In this document: positions 44,032 through 52,839 of the stretch, piece by piece
Layout of the letters: each line of letters starts with the position of its first letter
Numbering within the stretch: the stretch's first letter is position 1
Assembly: GCF_009796785.1 (NCBI RefSeq)
Contig: NZ_CP047026.1
Coordinates: forward strand, 620,001 to 684,000
Origin: Polaribacter sp. L3A8
Lineage (GTDB): Bacteria; Bacteroidota; Bacteroidia; Flavobacteriales; Flavobacteriaceae
Direction: 5' to 3'
Length of the DNA stretch: 64,000 bases
The notes under the pieces: generated by a model
Told to the model about the DNA's origin: nothing
Database searches by the model: none
What the model saw: only the letters and a program-made list of their open reading frames with translations
Made by a program: the position numbers and the translations under genes

Positions 44032-45306
44032 TTACATTACAAATAATCTTCTTGCACTCATCATATGAGCAACACGCTCACCAATTTTGTGTAAAGCTTC
44101 TTCATTATCAGCATTTTGTATTGCTTCATCAATAAAGTTAACAACCGCTTTCATATCCTCTTCTTCTAAACCACGCGTAGTAATTGCAGCAGTTCCAATA
44201 CGGATTCCTGAAGTTACAAACGGGCTTTTATCATCAAAAGGAACCATATTTTTGTTTACTGTAATATCTGCTTTACCTAATGCAATTTCTGCATCTTTAC
44301 CAGAAATATCTTTGTTACGTAAATCAATTAACATACAGTGGTTGTCTGTTCCGCCAGAGATAATGTTATATCCTTTAGCAACAAATTCTTTTGCCATTTC
44401 TGCAGCATTTGCTTTTACTTGTAATTGATATTCTAAAAATTCATCTGTTAAAGCTTCTCCAAAAGCAACAGCTTTAGCAGCAATAACGTGCTCTAATGGT
44501 CCTCCTTGATTTCCAGGAAATACAGAAGAATTAATTAAAGTAGACATCTTTTTAGGCTTTCCGTTCTTTAACGTTTCTCCAAAAGGATTGTCAAAATCAG
44601 TACCAATCATAATCATACCACCTCTTGGTCCACGTAATGTTTTGTGAGTTGTAGTAGTTACAATATGACAATGAGGTATTGGGTCATTTAAAATTCCTTT
44701 GGCAATTAAACCTGCAGGATGAGAAATATCTGCCATTAAAATAGCACCAACACTATCTGCAACTTCTCTAAATTTCTTAAAATCGATATCTCTAGAATAC
44801 GCAGAAGCACCAGCAATAATTAATTTTGGTTTATGCTCTTTAGCTTGTTGCGCTAAATGATCGTAATCTATAATTCCGGTTTCTCTAACAACTCCATAAA
44901 AAACTGGGTTGTATAATTTACCAGAAAAATTTACTGGAGAACCATGTGTTAAATGTCCTCCGTGAGATAAATCAAATCCTAAAACAGTATCTCCAGGTTT
45001 TAAACAAGCCGCATAAACAGCTGTGTTTGCCTGAGAACCAGAGTGAGGTTGTACATTTACATATTCTGCACCAAATAATTCTTTAGCTCTGTCTATAGCA
45101 ATTTGCTCAATAACATCAACTACTTCACATCCTCCATAATATCTTTTACCAGGATATCCTTCAGCATATTTATTGGTTAAAATAGAACCTTGGGCTCTCA
45201 TAACATCATCACTTACAAAGTTTTCTGAAGCGATTAATTCTAATCCATTTAACTGTCTTTCTTTTTCTTCCTGAATAAGGTCAAAAATTTGGTTGTCTAC
45301 TTGCAT
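44032..45306 (-). CDS. glyA: Serine hydroxymethyltransferase
   Basis: The 424-residue PLP enzyme interconverts serine and glycine with transfer of a one-carbon unit to tetrahydrofolate. Landmarks include [50 protein letters not shown], the HPAG segment, the PLP lysine in [14 protein letters not shown], and [14 protein letters not shown]. Length and order are standard. It has its own leader and convergent terminator. Confidence 0.97.
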   Translation of the reverse strand: MQVDNQIFDLIQEEKERQLNGLELIASENFVSDDVMRAQGSILTNKYAEGYPGKRYYGGCEVVDVIEQIAIDRAKELFGAEYVNVQPHSGSQANTAVYAACLKPGDTVLGFDLSHGGHLTHGSPVNFSGKLYNPVFYGVVRETGIIDYDHLAQQAKEHKPKLIIAGASAYSRDIDFKKFREVADSVGAILMADISHPAGLIAKGILNDPIPHCHIVTTTTHKTLRGPRGGMIMIGTDFDNPFGETLKNGKPKKMSTLINSSVFPGNQGGPLEHVIAAKAVAFGEALTDEFLEYQLQVKANAAEMAKEFVAKGYNIISGGTDNHCMLIDLRNKDISGKDAEIALGKADITVNKNMVPFDDKSPFVTSGIRIGTAAITTRGLEEEDMKAVVNFIDEAIQNADNEEALHKIGERVAHMMSARRLFVM

Positions 45307-45505
45307 TGTTGTTGTTGTTTTTAAAGAAGCAGTAAAAATAATAAAATCAAGTTTGTAAAAACATCTTTTAACTATATTTTATCATTTTTTGTTATTATTA
45401 TATATTTAAGAGTAAAGTACTGTTAAAAATACATTTTTCATTGTTTTTTTATTTTGAAATGAAAAAAAATTATGTAGGTTTGATAAAAAATAAATCTCAT
45501 TTAAA

Positions 45506-46783
45506 ATGATCATAACAGCAAATAATCCTAATAGAAAATCTTGGTTAAAAGCAAGTAAAGATTCAGATTTCCCAATTCAAAATATTCCTTTTGGTGTTTT
45601 CATCACTAGAGATGATATTATTACCATTGGAAGTAGAATTGGCGATTTTGCGATAGACTTGGGTGCTTTTCATCAATTAGGTTATTTTGATGGAATTCCA
45701 TTAACAGATGATATTTTTCTACAAGATAATTTAAATGATTTTATTGCTGATGGTCGTAAAACATGGCGTTTGGTTAGAAATAGGATTGCAGAAGTTTTTG
45801 ATGTTACCAATGGTATTTTAAGAGATAATGCAAACCATAAAGATAAAATTATCTTTAGAATGGATGAAGTAGAAATGTTGTTACCTGTTGCTGTAGGTGA
45901 TTATACAGATTTCTATGCAAGTAAAGAACACGCTACCAATGTTGGCTCTTTATTTAGAGACCCAGAAAATGCTTTGCTACCAAATTGGCTGCATGTACCT
46001 ATTGGGTATCATGGTAGAAGTTCTTCTATCATTCCTTCTGGAACAAAGTTTAGAAGACCTTACGGACAAACAAAACCAGAAGAAGGAAGTAATACTCCGG
46101 GATTTGGACCAACAAAATTATTAGATTTTGAGCTAGAAATGGCATTTATTACTACAGATGCTAATGTTTTAGGTGATAGAATTCCTATTGAAGAAACAGA
46201 AGAGTATATTTTTGGTTTGGTGCAATTTAATGATTGGTCTGCAAGAGATATACAAGCTTGGGAATACGTGCCATTAGGCCCGTTTTTAGGGAAAAGTTTT
46301 GCATCAACAATTTCTCCTTGGATTGTAACTTTAGATGCCTTAGAGCCTTTTAGAGTAGACAATCCAAAACAAGTTTATGAGCCTCTTCCATACTTAAAAC
46401 AAGAAGGAAAAGGAAGTTATGATATTCACTTGCAAGTGGGCATTAAACCAGAGAATGGTGTAGAAACAATTGTTGCCAATTCTAATTTTAAATATATGTA
46501 TTGGACCATGGCGCAACAACTTGCACATCATACTGTTAATGGTTGTCCGGTAGAAGCTGGAGATATGATGGGTTCTGGTACCATTTCTGGCCCAACAAAA
46601 GATAGTTATGGTTCTATGTTAGAATTAACTTGGAGAGGACAAAACCCTATCAAATTAAAAGATGGTACAGAACGTAAATTTATAAATGATAATGATACCG
46701 TAATTATGCGTGCTCATTGTAAAAACGACAAAGTACGTATTGGTTTTGGCGAATGTGTAGGAACAATTTTACCCGCCAAATAA
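45506..46783 (+). CDS. fahA: Fumarylacetoacetase
   Basis: The 425-residue enzyme hydrolyses fumarylacetoacetate to fumarate and acetoacetate, the last step of tyrosine degradation. Landmarks include NIPFGVFITRDD, DYTDFYASKEHATNVG, PIGYHGRSSSIIPSGT, the metal-binding FELEMAFITT, QFNDWSARDIQAWEYVPLGPF and GDMMGSGTISG. The length is normal. The other genes of the pathway (hmgA, hppD) are not adjacent. Confidence 0.95.
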   Translation: MIITANNPNRKSWLKASKDSDFPIQNIPFGVFITRDDIITIGSRIGDFAIDLGAFHQLGYFDGIPLTDDIFLQDNLNDFIADGRKTWRLVRNRIAEVFDVTNGILRDNANHKDKIIFRMDEVEMLLPVAVGDYTDFYASKEHATNVGSLFRDPENALLPNWLHVPIGYHGRSSSIIPSGTKFRRPYGQTKPEEGSNTPGFGPTKLLDFELEMAFITTDANVLGDRIPIEETEEYIFGLVQFNDWSARDIQAWEYVPLGPFLGKSFASTISPWIVTLDALEPFRVDNPKQVYEPLPYLKQEGKGSYDIHLQVGIKPENGVETIVANSNFKYMYWTMAQQLAHHTVNGCPVEAGDMMGSGTISGPTKDSYGSMLELTWRGQNPIKLKDGTERKFINDNDTVIMRAHCKNDKVRIGFGECVGTILPAK

Positions 46784-46832
46784 CTAAATAGCAACTTACT
46801 AAAAACACTAAATTTTATACATATAGAATTTT

Positions 46833-46863
46833 AAAAACCTTACTCTTTGTGAGGTTTTTTTTT
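46833..46863 (+). terminator. Terminator after fumarylacetoacetase gene
   Basis: AAAAACCT...AGGTTTTTTT forms a stem followed by T residues, 50 bases past the stop. Confidence 0.75.
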
Positions 46864-46937
46864 GCTTTTTATGGAAAATAATAATTTTCTTTAAAACTAC
46901 AATGATTAGAAAACCTAAGTTTATTTATATTCTAAAA

Positions 46938-47264
46938 CTATTCTATTATTTTTTTCAATAAGAGAAAAACATTTCGTTCTAAAACATCTACAGAACCATC
47001 TGCAAAAAAGACATTTTTAATATCTTTTAATAGTTGTTCTTTTTCTACATTGGTGTATTTATTTTCAGCTAAGTAAGTTTTAATTTTTTCCATAGCTTGA
47101 TAATCATTATCGTGTACAATTTCTGTATGTATGCTATTAAATAAATCTTCTTTCACTTTCGATAAAATATAAGTGCTTTCAGACTCCGTTTCTATATAAT
47201 TACTTTGTGCTGCGTACAATAATACGTAGGTCTGAAATTCTTCTTTAGTCCAATTGATGTACAT
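46938..47264 (-). CDS. TerB-like helical protein
   Basis: The 108-residue protein is all-helical and acidic (MYINWTKEEFQTYVLLYAAQ; KDIKNVFFADGSVDVLERNVF). The FADGSVDxxE motif resembles the metal-binding segment of TerB-type tellurite-resistance proteins, which is a plausible but unproven assignment. It follows the sulfurtransferase gene by 12 bases on the minus strand and is likely co-transcribed. Confidence 0.6.
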   Translation of the reverse strand: MYINWTKEEFQTYVLLYAAQSNYIETESESTYILSKVKEDLFNSIHTEIVHDNDYQAMEKIKTYLAENKYTNVEKEQLLKDIKNVFFADGSVDVLERNVFLLLKKIIE

Positions 47265-47276
47265 GGTATTTTATTT

Positions 47277-48125
47277 TTAAATTTCTATTGGTAAATTTTC
47301 TGTACTTCCCCACTCTGTCCAAGATCCATCGTAAACTGCGTAATTTTTAAATCCTGCTATTTCTGCACCTAAAGCCAATACAGAAGCCGTAATACCTGTT
47401 CCGCAAGAAAAAATAAAAGTTTTATTTTTAGGATTCATTTGATTAAAAATTACTTTTAATTCTTCTTCTGGTTTTAGAAGTCCATCTTTTATAATTTCAC
47501 TAAAAGGCAAACTCACAGAATTAGGAATATGACCTCCTTTTACATCACTTCTTGGTTCTGGTTCTGTGCTGTTAAAACGACCTTTAGAGCGCGCATCTGC
47601 AATTAAAATAGTTTCAGTATCAATTGCTTCTAGAACACTCTTTGTAAATTTAACCTTTTTAGGTTGATAATCCACTTTAAAATCACCTTTTAAGCGTGTA
47701 TTATTTTGTTGTTTTTCAACAAGATACTTATTTTCTTTCCATTTAGGGAAACCACCGTCTAAAACAGCAATATTTGTAAAGCCCATTAATTGAAACATCC
47801 ACCAAACTCTTGGTGATGAATAAATTCCTAAATCATCATAACAAACAATAATACTATCTTTATTGATCCCTAATTTTTGTGCTTTTACCTCAAATTCTTT
47901 GAATGATAAGATGGTATTGGGAAAAGGTGCAGTTACATCAGAAAATGTATTTTTTATATCAAAAAAAATGGCACCTTTAATTTGAAATCTTTCTTCAGAA
48001 TTAAAGGCGCTAGATTTCTCGGTTACTTTAGGAATTGTACAATCTAAAATAACTAGATTTTTATCATCTAAATTAGCCTGTAGCCAATTTACGGAAACAA
48101 TGGGTTTTGTTATTTTTAAAGTCAT
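47277..48125 (-). CDS. Thiosulfate/3-mercaptopyruvate sulfurtransferase
   Basis: The 282-residue protein has two rhodanese domains. The first (residues 1-135) contains IVCYDDLGIYSSPRVWWMF, with an Asp in place of Cys, hence inactive; the second (about 160-282) has the catalytic loop FSCGTGITAS, with the active Cys. This CGxG[IV]T loop fits the mercaptopyruvate sulfurtransferase class. It transfers sulfur to cyanide, thiols or proteins in the cytoplasm. Length is standard. Confidence 0.9.
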   Translation of the reverse strand: MTLKITKPIVSVNWLQANLDDKNLVILDCTIPKVTEKSSAFNSEERFQIKGAIFFDIKNTFSDVTAPFPNTILSFKEFEVKAQKLGINKDSIIVCYDDLGIYSSPRVWWMFQLMGFTNIAVLDGGFPKWKENKYLVEKQQNNTRLKGDFKVDYQPKKVKFTKSVLEAIDTETILIADARSKGRFNSTEPEPRSDVKGGHIPNSVSLPFSEIIKDGLLKPEEELKVIFNQMNPKNKTFIFSCGTGITASVLALGAEIAGFKNYAVYDGSWTEWGSTENLPIEI

Positions 48126-48142
48126 AAAGTTTAAAAATTAAA

Positions 48143-48176
48143 TAAGCGTTCTATTAAAGTGAAAATAGAACGCTTA
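48143..48176 (-). terminator. Terminator after the DAACS symporter gene
   Basis: TAAGCGTTCTATT and AATAGAACGCTTA form a perfect 13-base stem between the symporter stop and the sulfurtransferase start. Confidence 0.85.
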
Positions 48177-48208
48177 GATTTATATATTTATTATTGTATA
48201 TCTGAATA

Positions 48209-49537
48209 CTATTTTACTTCATCATAATTATCATCCCAGTCCTTAGGTTTAGGATCTTTTAATTTATCTAAAGATTTTGCAACAATCATAGCTACAGTAG
48301 CATCTCCTGTTATATTTACAGTAGTTCTCATCATATCTAAAGGTCTGTCTACAGCAAAAATTAAAGCCAACCCAATTGGTAATAACTCTGCCGGAAAACC
48401 AATAGATTCTAATACAATTACCAACATTACCATACCAGCACTTGGCACTGCTGCAGAACCAATAGAAGCCAATAAAGCAGTAAGTACAATAACTAATTGA
48501 TTAGAAAAAGTAAGTCCTTCTGGCCAAATAACCTGCATAATAAAAACAGCTGCAATGGCTTGGTATAAACTTGTTCCATCCATATTTATAGTTGCTCCAA
48601 CGGGCAAAACAAAACCTGCTACTTCTGGGTCTACTCCTAAGTGTTCTTCTACCCTTTCCATAGTTACAGGTAAAGTTGCTGCACTAGAACTTGTAGAAAA
48701 TGCTAATAATTGTGCTGGACTTATTTGTTTTAAAAACCAAATTGGCGATTTTTTAGTATAAACACTAACCAAAATTAAGTAGAAACCAATCATTAACAAT
48801 AAACCTCCAACAACACAAAGCGCATAGACTAAAAGTTTTAAAAGAATCTCAGTATCATCAAAAGCAATAATAACATTAGATAACAATGCAAAAACAGCAT
48901 ACGGAGCAAAAAGCATAATTAAATCAACCATTTTCATGACTACTTCATTAAGCGAGTCAAAGAAATTCATTAATGGTTTTGCTTTTTTCTTTGGAATTAA
49001 TAATAAAGAAATTCCAACAAATAAAGCAAAAAAGATAATTTGAAGCATATTTGCGTTTCCTAAAGAGGTAAAAATATTACTCGGAAAAATATCTACAAGA
49101 GCTTGTAATGGTGCTGCATCTTTTTGCGCACTTGCTTTTGTTAATTTATCAACAACATCAGATGACGTTTCATATTTAAGTTTTATTTTCTCTATAGTTT
49201 CTGCAGACATACCTGCACCTGGTTTTACTACATTTACAATTCCTAAACCTATTACAATAGCAACTAAAGTAGTTAACATATAGATAATCATGGTTCTAAA
49301 CCCCATTTTTTTAATTTTAGAAATATCTTTTAAATCAGAAATTCCTTTAATTAAAGATGCTAAAATTAAGGGTACTGCAATTAGTTTTAATAAATTAATA
49401 AAGATGGTTCCAAAAGGTTTTATCCAATCTGTAACAAATCCTTTCCCTCCATCAACTGTATTCATTATAAAACCAAAAATGATTCCAAGAATCATCCCTA
49501 TTAAAATTTTCCAATGTAGTGCTAGTTTTTTCATCAA
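48209..49537 (-). CDS. Dicarboxylate/amino acid:cation symporter (DAACS)
   Basis: The 442-residue protein has eight TM helices and two re-entrant loops with the serine-rich LAFSTSSSAATLPVTMERVEE hairpin and the substrate/Na+ site PVGATINMDGTSLYQA, then DRPLDMMRTTVNITGD. These are the markers of GltP/GltT-type symporters. It takes up glutamate, aspartate or C4-dicarboxylates with H+ or Na+; the exact substrate is not resolved. It is monocistronic. Confidence 0.95.
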   Translation of the reverse strand: MMKKLALHWKILIGMILGIIFGFIMNTVDGGKGFVTDWIKPFGTIFINLLKLIAVPLILASLIKGISDLKDISKIKKMGFRTMIIYMLTTLVAIVIGLGIVNVVKPGAGMSAETIEKIKLKYETSSDVVDKLTKASAQKDAAPLQALVDIFPSNIFTSLGNANMLQIIFFALFVGISLLLIPKKKAKPLMNFFDSLNEVVMKMVDLIMLFAPYAVFALLSNVIIAFDDTEILLKLLVYALCVVGGLLLMIGFYLILVSVYTKKSPIWFLKQISPAQLLAFSTSSSAATLPVTMERVEEHLGVDPEVAGFVLPVGATINMDGTSLYQAIAAVFIMQVIWPEGLTFSNQLVIVLTALLASIGSAAVPSAGMVMLVIVLESIGFPAELLPIGLALIFAVDRPLDMMRTTVNITGDATVAMIVAKSLDKLKDPKPKDWDDNYDEVK

Positions 49538-49656
49538 ATAGTTTAAAAATTAAGATTTTTGAAAGGTAAAAAAAATATTAAAAGAATGTGTGACTTTATT
49601 CGTATATTGTGTCATAAATTTAGAAAACATTCATATTAATTATTAAAAACATAAAA

Positions 49657-50298
49657 ATGGCAGGTATTTTAGACATACTAAATAGTGATTTAGGAAAACA
49701 AATTATTTCTGGAGTTTCTGGATCTACAGGAAATGATTCTAGTAAAACAAGTAGTGTTTTAACAATGGCTTTGCCAGTTTTAATGAAAGCTATGGAAAGA
49801 AATGCTTCTACTCCAGAAGGTGCAGCAGGATTAATGGGCGCATTATCGGGTAAACATGATGGTAGTATTTTAGACAACCTTGGTGGTTTGTTTGGTGGTG
49901 CTGGTGTAGATGAGAGTGTAAAACAAGATGGTGCTGGAATTTTAAGTCATATTTTAGGTAGTAAACAACAAGGTGTTGAGCAAGTTATTGGTCAGAAATC
50001 TGGTTTAGATGCTGGTTCTGTAGCTAACATCTTAAAAGTTGCTGCTCCTTTATTAATGGGAGTTTTAGGAAAACAATCTCGCGAAAATAATGTTTCTGAT
50101 TCTTCTGGTTTAGGAAGTTTATTAGGCGGGATGTTAGGAGGTAATGAAACTGCAAATGAGCAAAATTTCTTAGAAAAAATATTAGATGCAGATGGTGATG
50201 GAAGTGTTATTGATGATGTAGCAGGAATGCTTTTAGGTGGTGATAAAAAAAGTTCTGGAGGAATTGGAAATTTACTAGGTGGACTTTTTGGAAAATAA
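49657..50298 (+). CDS. DUF937 domain protein
   Basis: The 213-residue protein is rich in Gly, Leu and Ser with repeated GSLLGGMLGGN-like stretches and a Ca2+-loop-like segment DADGDGSVIDD near residue 180. It matches DUF937 proteins (MAGILDILNSDLGKQI, then ILSHILGSKQQGVEQVI). No signal peptide is present and no function is known. A strong bidirectional terminator follows. Confidence 0.8.
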   Translation: MAGILDILNSDLGKQIISGVSGSTGNDSSKTSSVLTMALPVLMKAMERNASTPEGAAGLMGALSGKHDGSILDNLGGLFGGAGVDESVKQDGAGILSHILGSKQQGVEQVIGQKSGLDAGSVANILKVAAPLLMGVLGKQSRENNVSDSSGLGSLLGGMLGGNETANEQNFLEKILDADGDGSVIDDVAGMLLGGDKKSSGGIGNLLGGLFGK

Positions 50299-50320
50299 AT
50301 TTCTAAATTAATAAACATAA

Positions 50321-50355
50321 AAAAAAAGCTCAAACTTAATAGTTTGAGCTTTTTT
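50321..50355. terminator. Bidirectional terminator between DUF937 gene and bshA
   Basis: AAAAAAAGCTCAAACT and AGTTTGAGCTTTTTT are fully complementary around a TAAT loop, between two convergent genes. Confidence 0.9.
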
Positions 50356-50357
50356 AG

Positions 50358-51494
50358 TTATATGATTTTACTTTTATAACAAGATTTATAAATTTCTTCA
50401 TAAACTGGTAAAATATTTTCTAATGAAAACCTTTTCGTATGTTCTCTGGCATTATTTTTAAAAATTTCTAAAGTTTTATCATCTTTTAAAATAGAAATGG
50501 CATTTTTTGCCATGTCTTGAACATCACCTAAATTACTTAAATAACCAGTTACTCCATGTATATTAACTTCTGGTAAACCTCCTGTATTTGTAGATATTAC
50601 AGGTGTTCTTGCTGCCATAGCTTCTAAAGCAGCCAAACCAAAACTTTCTGTTTGAGATGGTAATAAAAAAACGTCGGAATAACACAAAACCTTAGCCACC
50701 TCAGAACTATTACCTAAAAAAAGTACGTCCTTAGAAATTTTTAATTTATTCACTAAATTTTCTGCATTTATTCTTTCTGGTCCTTCACCAACTAATAATA
50801 ATTTTGAAGGAATTTCTTTCTGAACTTCATAAAAAATCTTGATGACATCTTCTACTCTTTTTACAGGTCTAAAATTACTAATATGTGTTAAAATGCGTTC
50901 ATGTGGTTTTGCAATTGCTATTCTATTGCATTCTGTATCATGTGCATTATCATATTTATTAACATCAATAAAATTGTAAATGACTTTTATATCTTTAGTG
51001 ATATTAAATAACGTATTAGTAGTTTCTTTTAAGTTGTTAGAAACTGCAGTTACTACATCAGAATTATTAATACTAAATTCTACCGCCGTTTTATAGGTAG
51101 GATGACTACCTACTAAAGTAATATCGGTTCCATGCAAAGTAGTTACAACTCTAATATCTAAACCTTTTTCTTTTAACATTTGCTTTGCCATATATGCTGC
51201 ATAGGCATGTGGTATTGCATAATGTACATGTAAAACGTCTAAGTCGTGTTTTCTTGTAACTTCTACCATTTTACTAGACAATGCCAACTCATAAGGTTGA
51301 TATTCAAAAAGAGGGTATTCTTCGATAACAACTTGGTGAAAATGTAAATTATGCGTTAAAAAATCTAAACGAACTGGCTGGTTATAGGTAATAAAGTGTA
51401 CTTCATGACCTTTATCTGCCAATGCCATTCCTAATTCCGTTGCTACAACTCCACTTCCTCCAAATGTTGGATAACAAACAATTCCTATTTTCAT
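50358..51494 (-). CDS. bshA: N-acetyl-alpha-D-glucosaminyl L-malate synthase BshA
   Basis: The glycosyltransferase (GT4, about 378 residues) joins UDP-GlcNAc to L-malate, the first step of bacillithiol synthesis. Landmarks include MKIGIVCYPTFGGSGVVATE, HEVHFITYNQP, the TTLHGTDITLVGSHPTY acceptor-site segment, RPVKRVEDVIKIF and the C-terminal LLPSQTESFGLAALEAMA. I place the start at MKIGIVC (51494), since the upstream in-frame Met extends nine residues beyond the family's usual start. It indicates that the organism uses bacillithiol. Confidence 0.93.
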   Translation of the reverse strand: MKIGIVCYPTFGGSGVVATELGMALADKGHEVHFITYNQPVRLDFLTHNLHFHQVVIEEYPLFEYQPYELALSSKMVEVTRKHDLDVLHVHYAIPHAYAAYMAKQMLKEKGLDIRVVTTLHGTDITLVGSHPTYKTAVEFSINNSDVVTAVSNNLKETTNTLFNITKDIKVIYNFIDVNKYDNAHDTECNRIAIAKPHERILTHISNFRPVKRVEDVIKIFYEVQKEIPSKLLLVGEGPERINAENLVNKLKISKDVLFLGNSSEVAKVLCYSDVFLLPSQTESFGLAALEAMAARTPVISTNTGGLPEVNIHGVTGYLSNLGDVQDMAKNAISILKDDKTLEIFKNNAREHTKRFSLENILPVYEEIYKSCYKSKII

Positions 51495-51605
51495 TCTATA
51501 TTCAAATATTATATGATTCAAAAATTAAAAAGATTGACATAACATCAACTTGTTAGTGGTAAAGATAAAGGTATTCTTACAGTTCAAATCAAAATAAAAT
51601 CATAA

Positions 51606-51645
51606 AAAAAAGAGCTTTTCAATAGTAATGAAAAACTCCTTTTTG
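51606..51645 (-). terminator. Terminator after the transketolase half-gene
   Basis: GAGCTTTTC and GAAAAACTC pair imperfectly, with AT-rich flanks and T runs. It lies 30 bases past the stop of the minus-strand transketolase gene. Confidence 0.6.
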
Positions 51646-51675
51646 TATATTTTTTTTGAATCTTTTAATTCATTT

Positions 51676-52521
51676 TTAGTAATCTCCTAAAGTTGCTGGG
51701 TTTTGAGCCAATGCATTTTCTAACTGCTCATCACTTGGTGCTTTACCATGCCATGCATGTGTGTGCATCATAAAATCTACACCATTCCCCATTTCTGTAT
51801 GTAATAAAATACAAACTGGTTTTCCTTTTCCTGTTAAAGCTTTTGCTTCTGCTAAACCTGCTAATATTGCAGTAATATCATTTCCTTTTACAACATCTAA
51901 AACGTCCCATCCAAAAGCTTCAAATTTTGCTCTAATGCTTCCCATTGGTAAAACTTGGTCAGTAGAACCATCAATTTGTTTTCCGTTTAAATCTATCGTA
52001 GCAATTAAGTTATCTACTTTTTTTGCTGATGCATACATAATTGCTTCCCAGTTTTGCCCTTCTTGCAATTCACCATCACCATGTAAAGTATATACTATTT
52101 TATCGTCTCCATTTAATTTTTTTGCTTGTGCAGCACCTAATCCAACAGACATTCCTTGACCTAAAGAACCAGAAGCAATTCTAACACCAGGTAAACCTTC
52201 ATGAGTTGTTGGGTGCCCTTGTAAACGAGAATCTAACAATCTAAAAGTTGCTAATTCTTCTACAGGAAAAAAGCCACTATGCGCCAAAACACTATAAAAT
52301 ACTGGAGAAATATGTCCGTTAGAAAGGAAAAATAAATCTTCATTATTTCCATCCATTGTAAATTCTGTAGAATAGTCCATTACTTCTTGATATAAGCAAG
52401 TAATAAATTCTGCACATCCTAAAGAACCTCCTGGGTGACCAGAATTTACTTTGTGTACCATACGTAATATATCTCTACGAACTTGTTGCGTAAAATCTTG
52501 TAATTGTTGTGTCTTTGGCAT
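51676..52521 (-). CDS. Transketolase, N-terminal (alpha) subunit
   Basis: The 281-residue protein is the thiamine-diphosphate-binding half of transketolase: MVHKVNSGHPGGSLGCAEF, GHISPVFYSVLAHSGFF, ASGSLGQGMSVGLGAA and HGDGELQEGQNWEA with the Mg2+/TPP site GDGE...N. Split transketolases need the pyrimidine-binding C-terminal subunit, which is usually the next gene. Here the transcript meets a hairpin and then bshA, and no C-terminal subunit is found in the window. Confidence 0.92.
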   Translation of the reverse strand: MPKTQQLQDFTQQVRRDILRMVHKVNSGHPGGSLGCAEFITCLYQEVMDYSTEFTMDGNNEDLFFLSNGHISPVFYSVLAHSGFFPVEELATFRLLDSRLQGHPTTHEGLPGVRIASGSLGQGMSVGLGAAQAKKLNGDDKIVYTLHGDGELQEGQNWEAIMYASAKKVDNLIATIDLNGKQIDGSTDQVLPMGSIRAKFEAFGWDVLDVVKGNDITAILAGLAEAKALTGKGKPVCILLHTEMGNGVDFMMHTHAWHGKAPSDEQLENALAQNPATLGDY

Positions 52522-52839
52522 TTTGTTATTTTAATTTGCACAAAAGTAATTTTTTATACACAATAGACAAAATAAAAATGAAAGTAAAAGAAAGGTTTGG
52601 TTATTTCTTTTTCACATAAATTTCCCACATTTATTATCTGTTGATAATTTAAACCTTTCTTTTTTACTTTGCTGTGTAAATATATTTTAAAAAAGAAGGT
52701 AATAAAAAAATGAGATGTCGTAATTCATGAATATAGCATACAAGGGATAAAAAGGAAACCTAAAAGCTTGACTGTTAAAAATTAAATAAAAAGTGCTTAA
52801 AAAATTAGAATAAAGTATTTTCGTAAAAAAAAAAGAAAA
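52522..52839. other. Intergenic region with long inverted repeat
   Basis: AGTAAAAGAAAGGTTT (from 52581) is matched by AAACCTTTCTTTTTTACT (to 52670), giving an arm of about 16 bases with a two-base bulge around a 56-base centre that contains TGTTGATAA. Beyond it is an AT-rich run to the TTG start of the regulator gene. No gene is visible. Confidence 0.6.

Noticed and set aside
52640..52660. Replication origin with DnaA box near dnaB/transketolase
   Set aside because: Only one DnaA-like word is seen, with no cluster of boxes and no dnaA gene; dnaB does not mark origins.
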